From an uncultured Fretibacterium sp. (GTDB lineage: Bacteria > Synergistota > Synergistia > Synergistales > Aminobacteriaceae): 11,674 nucleotides of DNA. Each line of letters starts with the position of its first letter. Within the stretch, counting starts at the first letter, position 1. A program made the position numbers and the translations under genes. The notes under the pieces were generated by a model. That model ran no database searches, was not told where the DNA came from, and saw only the letters and a list, made by a program, of their open reading frames with translations. Shown in pieces: positions 6,730 through 11,674 of this stretch. The stretch spans positions 1 to 11,674 of the forward strand of contig CALAUZ010000291.1 of NCBI GenBank assembly GCA_937892105.1. Reading direction: 5' to 3'.

Positions 6730-7872
6730 TTGGAGAACACCAGATTCAAAGTATATATAGAGGAGAAGAGCCAGGATTATGGAAGGCTTTACCTTGAGCC
6801 TCTCGAACGCGGTTATGGAGACACTCTCGGCAATGCATTAAGGAGGCTTCTGCTCTCGTCCATAAGCGGGGCTGCCGTTACCGCCGTGAAGATTGACGGG
6901 GTGCTTCATGAGTTCAGCACCATTCAGGGTATACGCGAGGACGTTATCGAGATACTGATGAACCTGAAGCATATTCCAATCAAGGCGAAGACGGACAAGG
7001 CTGAATTGAACGAAGACGGCTTCAAGATAATCACGTTTGATACAGATGATCTGCCAAAAGATTTCTTTACGCGTCCTGAAAATCCCGGCGTAATCACCGC
7101 TAAGGATATGCCATGGGATAATGATTTTGAGTTTTTCGGGGACGGAATATTATGCACGCTTGAGCCGAAAGCACATCTTCTTATGGAGATATATGTTGAG
7201 CAGGGAGTTGGCTATCTTTCTGCAGAACGCGAAAGGCCTGCACAGCCGCCCCTTCCCGTTGACGCAATGCTGACGGACGCGATATTCTCCCCCGTAAGGC
7301 GCGTGAACTATGTTGTAGAGCCAGCAAGGGTTGGGCAGAGTATTGATTATGACCGCTTAATCCTGGAAGTCTGGACGAACGGTGCAGTAACGCCTGAGGA
7401 AGCAGTTGGACAGGCAGCGAGGATAGCTGAGGACTATTTCGCCCAGATCGCCGAAACCGTAGGGACAGCCCCGCAGGTCAGCAGGGTTTTTGAAGTTCCG
7501 GAAGAAGAACCTGCGCCTAAAACCGAAGAACCCGAAGATACAGAGACAGCACAGTTCTCTCACCCCATACATGAGCTTGAACTCTCAATCAGGAGCGAGA
7601 ATTGTCTTCTCAGGGGAGGGATACAGACAGTAGGCGACCTTCTCCATAAATCGCGCGATGAACTTCTGAAGATACGCAATTTGGGGAAAATATCGCTCAA
7701 GGAGATAGAAGCCCGTCTCAAGACATTAGGCTATGAGCTTCAGCCCTCAAAGGAACCTCAGGAAGGCGGAACCCCCGACGCAGAAGACGCATACGAGGGA
7801 GAGGACGAGGACGAATTGCCGGAAGAACCTGAAGCAACGGAAGAACAAACAGGAGGTGAAGTTATAAATTGA
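6730..7872 (+). CDS. rpoA: DNA-directed RNA polymerase subunit alpha with acidic C-terminal tail
   Basis: Alpha dimerises to start polymerase assembly, and its C-terminal domain binds UP elements and activators. The N-terminal domain spans about 1-240, with EPLERGYGDTLGNALRR at 23-39 for dimer and beta contacts, and FSPVRRVNY at 186-194. A flexible, partly acidic linker spans about 241-277. The C-terminal domain spans 278-338 (HPIHELELSIRSENCLLRGG, RNLGKISLKEIEARL), with the DNA-contacting Arg and Asn in RSENCL. The protein has 380 residues against about 315-330 in most bacteria. The excess comes from a segment around 100-120 and from a 42-residue tail (339-380) with 17 Asp/Glu and one Lys. 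The start is TTG at 6730 with a strong ribosome binding site. The end overlaps rplQ by 4 nt (TTGA). Confidence 0.97.
   Translation: MENTRFKVYIEEKSQDYGRLYLEPLERGYGDTLGNALRRLLLSSISGAAVTAVKIDGVLHEFSTIQGIREDVIEILMNLKHIPIKAKTDKAELNEDGFKIITFDTDDLPKDFFTRPENPGVITAKDMPWDNDFEFFGDGILCTLEPKAHLLMEIYVEQGVGYLSAERERPAQPPLPVDAMLTDAIFSPVRRVNYVVEPARVGQSIDYDRLILEVWTNGAVTPEEAVGQAARIAEDYFAQIAETVGTAPQVSRVFEVPEEEPAPKTEEPEDTETAQFSHPIHELELSIRSENCLLRGGIQTVGDLLHKSRDELLKIRNLGKISLKEIEARLKTLGYELQPSKEPQEGGTPDAEDAYEGEDEDELPEEPEATEEQTGGEVIN
7851..7856 (+). promoter_or_regulatory. Ribosome binding site of rplQ inside the rpoA tail
   Basis: AGGAGG lies in the last codons of rpoA (Thr-Gly-Gly), 12 nt before the TTG at 7869. The spacing is a little long, so coupling to rpoA termination probably helps. 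Confidence 0.55.
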
Positions 7873-8240
7873 GACATCATGTAGACCATAGGACACTTGG
7901 ACGCTATGGCAGCCACAGGAGATTAATGCTAGGCAACATGGCCGCCAGCCTGTTCCTCAACGGCAGTATCACCACGACAGTAACGAGGGCGAAGGAACTG
8001 CGCAGGGTTGCAGAGAAACTCATAACCCGTGCAAGAGGCGGAAGCGTACATGACATTCGAGTAGTGTTCTCGAAGATGCCCCACAAGGCAGCCGCGACGA
8101 AATTGTTTCAGGAGATAGCCCCCAAGTACAAGAGCTTTGACAAAGGAGGCTACACCAGAATAGTCAAGCTGGGCGCAAGAAAAGGCGACGGCTCACCGAT
8201 GGCAGTGATTGAACTTGTTGAACGCGAAGAGAAGAAATAA
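7869..8240 (+). CDS. rplQ: 50S ribosomal protein L17
   Basis: L17 lies near the exit-tunnel side of the large subunit. The 123-residue chain has the family order: an N-terminal RHHVDHRTLGRYGSHRRLMLGNMAASL, then TTTVTRAKELRRVAEKLITRAR, and a C-terminal GGYTRIVKLGARKGDGSPMAVIELVE. The start is a TTG at 7869, in the TTGA overlap with the rpoA stop. It places RHH directly after the initiator, as in the family, and no ATG occurs until residue 20. This is the last gene of the ribosomal-protein block. Confidence 0.96.
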   Translation: MRHHVDHRTLGRYGSHRRLMLGNMAASLFLNGSITTTVTRAKELRRVAEKLITRARGGSVHDIRVVFSKMPHKAAATKLFQEIAPKYKSFDKGGYTRIVKLGARKGDGSPMAVIELVEREEKK

Positions 8241-9900
8241 TGACACACCGCTAATTCGGTTGCAGTCTGTTTCATTCTCATACAACGCAAAGAATACGGG
8301 ACGTGCTTTAAACCGCGTCTCGTTTTTTGTTGCCAGAGGTGAACGGGTTGCAATTTTAGGCCACAATGGAAGCGGAAAATCAACACTTGCGAGGATTATG
8401 GGAGGTCTTGCAGATCCTGACGAAGGAGTCTGCGAGATTAACGGCAAAAACATTCAGGATATACCCTTCAGAGAATTACGCGGGACTCTCGGCATGGTGT
8501 TTCAAGACCCAGAAAATCAAATCGTCGCAGCTATGGTTGAAGATGATGTTGCTTTTGCGCCGGAAAATCAACAACTCCCATCAGCCGACATTCAAGCACG
8601 GGTTGAGCTGGCTCTCACTGAAGCTGACATGCTGCACAAAAAAGACTCTCCCGTCTCGGCTTTATCTGGTGGCGAAAAACAAAGACTCGCACTCGCCGGA
8701 GCTTTGGCCGCTGATGTCGAATGCCTCATACTTGATGAACCCACAGCCATGCTTGACCCTCAAGGAAGACTCAAGGTCGAAAATGTGTTGCGCAATCTTC
8801 ACGCGGAAGGTATGACGATTGTACAGATTACACACCAGCTTGAAGCCGAAAGTTTCAGCGACATAGACAAAATAATCGTGCTTTCACATGGGGCTGTGAA
8901 ATGGGAAGGCAATGTTGGCGAGTTCTGGAACATGGCCGGGGATTTGGGATTCGATTTGCCTGATAGCATACGATTCAGCAGATGGCTTGACACTCACGGC
9001 ATGACATTTCCTGACAGCATAACGGGAATCAATCCACCACCACAAAAACAAACTCCCGGCAAAATTACAGGCGCAACAAAATATATCATCGAACACCTTT
9101 CATTCAGGCATGACGAAAAAAATATAGCCCTAAAAGACATATCAGCGGAAATTTACGCGGGGGAATGGCTCTCAATTATAGGGAGGACAGGTTCAGGAAA
9201 ATCAACACTCGTTCAACACCTCAACGCACTATACAAGATTCAAGAGGGGCAAATATTCCTTGACGGCAATACACTTCCGCAAAAGGGTGAAGATTTAGCC
9301 GAGCTTAGGCAGAAAACTGGACTCGTATTTCAACACCCAGAAGAGCAACTATTCTCGCCAACAGTCAAGGAGGAATTAGCGTTTGCACCCAAAAACGCAG
9401 GCTTCAAAGGGAATGAGCTTGATGAAGCAATAATTTACGGACTCGAATGTGCCGGACTCAGCCGCGATTTTCTGGAACGCAACCCCATCGCGCTCTCAGG
9501 CGGTGAAAGAAGACTCGTTGCTATTGCGTCTGTGTTGTCTGCTAGGCCGGAATGTATCGTGCTTGATGAACCTTTAGCCGGGCTTGACGCTCACTATCAG
9601 CGGACAATTCTCGAAATGTTAGGGCGGTTACGTGATGAGGGAAAAACTATCATCACAATCACTCACGACTTAAACACAGCTCTGAATTACAGCAACAGAA
9701 TATTGATACTCAGGGGCGGAGAAAAAATCACAGAAGGGACTCCGTATGAGGTCATTCACCAAATCACAGAGTCATTACCGATTGAAGCATGGCCGGAAGC
9801 GTTGAGATTATCTGCGGAAATTCGCAAAGTCAATTCTCATTTCCCGTTGACGTATAACTATGACGAACTCATAGCCTTATGCGGGACAAAAGATTCATGA
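8209..9900 (+). CDS. Fused energy-coupling factor ATPases EcfA1-EcfA2 (two ABC domains in one chain)
   Basis: The 563-residue chain contains two complete ABC ATPase domains of the ECF transporter type. Domain 1 has Walker A GHNGSGKST (51-59), Q-loop FQDPENQ, signature LSGGEKQ (152-158), Walker B LILDEP (173-178) and switch His209. Domain 2 has Walker A GRTGSGKST (325-333), Q-loop FQHPEEQ, signature LSGGERR (429-435), Walker B IVLDEP (450-455) and His486. The FQxPExQ form is characteristic of EcfA. In most Firmicutes these are two genes between rplQ and ecfT; here they are one. With EcfT it should energise vitamin-binding S components at the membrane. The start is uncertain: TTG codons at 8209, 8215 and 8218 all lie inside rplQ without a clear ribosome binding site. 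Gln codons are mixed CAA and CAG here, whereas rpoA uses nearly only CAG. Confidence 0.9.
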   Translation: MNLLNAKRRNNDTPLIRLQSVSFSYNAKNTGRALNRVSFFVARGERVAILGHNGSGKSTLARIMGGLADPDEGVCEINGKNIQDIPFRELRGTLGMVFQDPENQIVAAMVEDDVAFAPENQQLPSADIQARVELALTEADMLHKKDSPVSALSGGEKQRLALAGALAADVECLILDEPTAMLDPQGRLKVENVLRNLHAEGMTIVQITHQLEAESFSDIDKIIVLSHGAVKWEGNVGEFWNMAGDLGFDLPDSIRFSRWLDTHGMTFPDSITGINPPPQKQTPGKITGATKYIIEHLSFRHDEKNIALKDISAEIYAGEWLSIIGRTGSGKSTLVQHLNALYKIQEGQIFLDGNTLPQKGEDLAELRQKTGLVFQHPEEQLFSPTVKEELAFAPKNAGFKGNELDEAIIYGLECAGLSRDFLERNPIALSGGERRLVAIASVLSARPECIVLDEPLAGLDAHYQRTILEMLGRLRDEGKTIITITHDLNTALNYSNRILILRGGEKITEGTPYEVIHQITESLPIEAWPEALRLSAEIRKVNSHFPLTYNYDELIALCGTKDS

Positions 9901-9929
9901 TTCATACGGCATAATCACCTTTCACAGTA

Positions 9930-9935
9930 TATAAT
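9930..9935 (+). promoter_or_regulatory. Possible -10 element upstream of ecfT
   Basis: A perfect TATAAT lies 68 nt before the ecfT start in the only long spacer of the window. No good -35 hexamer stands at the right distance. TTCATA at 9901-9906 matches TTGACA at four of six positions but is 23 nt away, and there is no TGn extension. Transcription from here would start around 9942, just before the hairpin at 9944-9972. This is a weak prediction. Confidence 0.3.
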
Positions 9936-9943
9936 TCTTCATA

Positions 9944-9972
9944 GCCGGGGACAAAAACAAATTCACCCCGGC
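9944..9972 (+). terminator. GC-rich hairpin in the ecfA-ecfT spacer (weak terminator or 5' UTR stem)
   Basis: GCCGGGG (9944-9950) pairs perfectly with CCCCGGC (9966-9972) around a 15-nt A-rich loop, followed by AAAATTTTAT. The stem is strong, but the loop is large and only four T follow at a distance of four A. It could be a weak or partial terminator that lowers expression of ecfT and truA relative to the ribosomal genes. It could also be a stabilising stem at the 5' end of a separate ecfT-truA transcript. The sequence does not decide between these. Confidence 0.4.
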
Positions 9973-10002
9973 AAAATTTTATCCCTCATTCAGGAGCAAA
10001 TT

Positions 10003-10773
10003 ATGTACCTCACAAATATAAATCTAGGTCAGTATATTCCTACTGGCTCATTCATTCATAGGCTTGACCCAAGAGCTAAGCTGTTCTCTTTGCTCGTCAT
10101 TATTTCAGCCGTTTTCCCAACAAAAACTATACTCGGCGTTATATTATGGGCAGTCGCTCTATTACTCCTCATTGCCGCGTCAAAAATACCCTTCAAGATT
10201 GTCGCAATGTCCGCAAGACCGATATTATTCCTCGTCATTTTCACGTTCATATTCAACATCATAGCCGGATATTTCAGCAAGGGAGATTTTCTCGGCGCGG
10301 TCAACATGGCCATATTCACGGCTTCACGATTGCTGATACTTATGCTTTTTGCCGTAATGCTCCCACTGACTACAGCACCGCTTGAACTCGCTGATGGCAT
10401 TGACGCTCTATTGAGTCCGCTTGAGAGATTCAGATTCCCCGCTCATGAATGCGCAATGATGATAGGAATGGCATTGAGATTTATACCGCTACTCATGCAG
10501 GAAACCGACAAAATCATGCGGGCGCAACTCTCACGGGGCGCAAGATTGGATCAGGGAAATATATTACAACGGACAAAAGCATTCTTCCCCGTGCTGATTC
10601 CCCTCATGGTGATAATTTTCCGGCGGGCTGAAGAAGTCGCTGTTGCTATGGAGGCAAGAGGCTATGACGGCAAATCAGGACGCACAAGAAGAAAACCACT
10701 AATCTGGAAAAAATCTGACACCTTCACCGTATGTTTATGCGCAGTTTTAGCGGGGATATTCTTCGTATCATGA
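10003..10773 (+). CDS. ecfT: Energy-coupling factor transporter transmembrane protein EcfT
   Basis: EcfT is the membrane scaffold that links the two ATPases to interchangeable vitamin-binding S components. The 256-residue chain opens with the family signature (GQYIPTGSFIHRLDPRAKL, 9-27). Hydrophobic segments follow at about 27-39, 43-60, 72-90, 99-122, 148-165 and 239-255. The cytoplasmic coupling helices carry the two signature motifs, MRAQLSRGA (172-180, Ser-Arg-Gly at 177-179) and MEARGY (216-221, Ala-Arg-Gly at 218-220), which contact the ATPases. The ATG at 10003 follows AGGAG (9992-9996) at 6 nt. It lies 102 nt after the fused ATPase gene and overlaps truA by 4 nt. No S component is encoded in the window, which suggests a shared (group II) module. 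Confidence 0.95.
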   Translation: MYLTNINLGQYIPTGSFIHRLDPRAKLFSLLVIISAVFPTKTILGVILWAVALLLLIAASKIPFKIVAMSARPILFLVIFTFIFNIIAGYFSKGDFLGAVNMAIFTASRLLILMLFAVMLPLTTAPLELADGIDALLSPLERFRFPAHECAMMIGMALRFIPLLMQETDKIMRAQLSRGARLDQGNILQRTKAFFPVLIPLMVIIFRRAEEVAVAMEARGYDGKSGRTRRKPLIWKKSDTFTVCLCAVLAGIFFVS

Positions 10774-11507
10774 ATTACTCCGCAATCGTAAGCTATATCG
10801 GCAAAAACTATTCAGGCTGGCAGATTCAACCCGACTCAATCAGCGTTCAGGAAGTTATCGAGTCAGCACTAGCCAAAATTGAAGGTTGCCCCGTCAGAAT
10901 CACAGGTGCAGGAAGAACAGACAAAGGCGTAAACGCTTGGGGTCAAGTCGCCTCGTTCAGCATGAGGAAGAATATTGCTCCCGATAAATTACGACTCGCC
11001 GTCAATTTCTACCTACCTGACGACATACGAATAATGCAGGCTCGTTATGTCCCTGAAGGATTCAATGCACGTTACAGCGCGGTATCACGGGAATATAGGT
11101 ACTTCGTGTATCATGGCCGAGTTTGTCCGCCTATGCTGCATAATTTCGTGTGGCACAGAAAAAGCGGAATCTCATGGGATATGCCTCTTGCGCGTGAGGC
11201 TTGCAGAATGATTCAGGGGAGGCACGATTTCACAGCGTTTTGCCGGGCTGGTGAATGCCCTGATGACCCTTACAGAACTATTGACGCTCTAAGAATACGC
11301 AACAAGGGAAATATCTCAATCATCACCGTGAAAGCTCAATCATTCCTCACAAACATGGTGCGCATTATCGTTGGGAATGTTGACGCGGTTGTAACGGGGA
11401 AAAAGAGTTTGACGTGGCTTGATGGGTTATTGGCCGGGAGTGGAAGAACAGAGTCGGCTATGACCGTCCCGGCTTGCGGTTTGTGGTTCTGGAGGGTCAA
11501 TTACTAG
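10770..11507 (+). CDS. truA: tRNA pseudouridine synthase A (positions 38-40)
   Basis: TruA converts uridines 38, 39 and 40 in the anticodon stem-loop of tRNAs to pseudouridine. The 245-residue chain has the catalytic motif GAGRTDKGVNAWGQV, with Asp51 as the nucleophile. It also has FNARYSAVSREYRY (98-111) with the conserved Tyr109, and FLTNMVRIIVG (192-202) with Arg198. The C-terminal PACGLWFWRV completes the family pattern. In the catalytic loop the common GVHA reads GVNA, a mild variation. The ATG at 10770 overlaps the ecfT stop as ATGA and places the first strand (NYSAIVSYIGKNYSGWQ) at the N-terminus. An in-frame ATG 39 nt upstream would only add residues from inside ecfT. The ecfA-ecfT-truA order is common behind rplQ. 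Confidence 0.96.
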   Translation: MNYSAIVSYIGKNYSGWQIQPDSISVQEVIESALAKIEGCPVRITGAGRTDKGVNAWGQVASFSMRKNIAPDKLRLAVNFYLPDDIRIMQARYVPEGFNARYSAVSREYRYFVYHGRVCPPMLHNFVWHRKSGISWDMPLAREACRMIQGRHDFTAFCRAGECPDDPYRTIDALRIRNKGNISIITVKAQSFLTNMVRIIVGNVDAVVTGKKSLTWLDGLLAGSGRTESAMTVPACGLWFWRVNY

Positions 11508-11534
11508 GAAAAAGCGCAGAGCGAGCGAAAATGA

Positions 11535-11674
11535 TTATTGCCAGCCTATTACTTTTGCCAGTTTTGACTCGGTAAACTCGCCGTAATTTAAATGTTTCTT
11601 GCCATTAACCTCGTCTATTTGCCATTCACCTAGAATTGATTGACCCGCAAAGCTCTTTTCTACAGTGATATATC
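11535..11674 (-). CDS. Unidentified protein, C-terminal part (cut by window edge)
   Basis: On the minus strand one frame stays open from the right edge to a TAA at 11537-11535, giving 45 residues that end KLAKVIGWQ. Inside it reads GEWQIDEVNGKKHLNYGEF, a soluble, mixed-charge stretch with no membrane segment. The other two minus-strand frames hit stops soon after the edge. The composition looks like real protein, and the gene would converge on truA with 27 nt between stops. I do not recognise a family. The open stretch is short, so chance is not excluded. Confidence 0.5.
   Translation of the reverse strand, partial: YITVEKSFAGQSILGEWQIDEVNGKKHLNYGEFTESKLAKVIGWQ

Noticed and set aside
8366..8815. 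Second plus-strand frame of 149 residues inside the ABC gene
   Set aside because: It is out of phase with a domain that has every ABC motif, and it has no ribosome binding site.
11508..11534. Possible bidirectional terminator between truA and the convergent gene
   Set aside because: There is a T-run on the minus strand next to GC-rich bases (GCGCAGAGCGAGCG), but no stem longer than three or four pairs forms.
1..11674. CRISPR array, insertion sequence, tRNA or rRNA gene, prophage or defence genes
   Set aside because: No direct-repeat array, no terminal inverted repeats with a transposase, no cloverleaf and no defence domain were seen. Coding density leaves no room for them.

Overview
The window is the downstream part of a bacterial spc/alpha ribosomal-protein supercluster, read left to right on the plus strand, followed by an energy-coupling factor (ECF) vitamin-transporter module and truA. 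A convergent gene enters from the right edge. The gene order, a zinc-type S14, a zinc-type L36, a small KOW-domain protein between map and infA, and an ecfA-ecfT-truA tail behind rplQ all fit the Firmicutes/Synergistota/Thermotogota side of Bacteria. G+C looks close to 50% by eye. My best guess is an anaerobic Synergistota-like or deep Clostridia-like bacterium, but this comes from gene order and protein flavour, not from a search.

Layout: the 3' end of rpsN (S14, 1-67), rpsH, rplF, rplR, rpsE, rpmD, rplO, secY, adk, map, a KOW RNA-binding protein, infA, rpmJ, rpsM, rpsK, rpoA and rplQ run from 1 to 8240 with almost no spacer. The genes abut or overlap at many junctions (TAATG, ATGA, TTGA and longer overlaps), so they very probably form one transcript with translational coupling. 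rpsD, which sits between rpsK and rpoA in many bacteria, is absent at that place, as in Bacillus subtilis. After rplQ comes one long gene carrying both ECF ATPases (EcfA1 and EcfA2) in a single chain, a 102-nt spacer with a hairpin and a possible promoter, then ecfT and truA. From 11535 to the right edge, the minus strand encodes the C-terminus of an unidentified protein.

The products work together as follows. The ribosomal proteins, IF1 and Map serve ribosome assembly, initiation and removal of the N-terminal Met. SecY is the membrane channel for newly made proteins, RpoA the RNA polymerase alpha subunit, and Adk balances adenine nucleotides. The ECF ATPase pair plus EcfT would power several separately encoded vitamin-binding S components. 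TruA modifies tRNA anticodon stems.

Most of the window is ordinary conserved housekeeping DNA, and I do not see a clearly new biological system. The points worth a second look are the fused EcfA1-EcfA2 chain and its puzzling start, the acidic C-terminal tail on RpoA, the spacer before ecfT, and the unidentified gene at the right edge.
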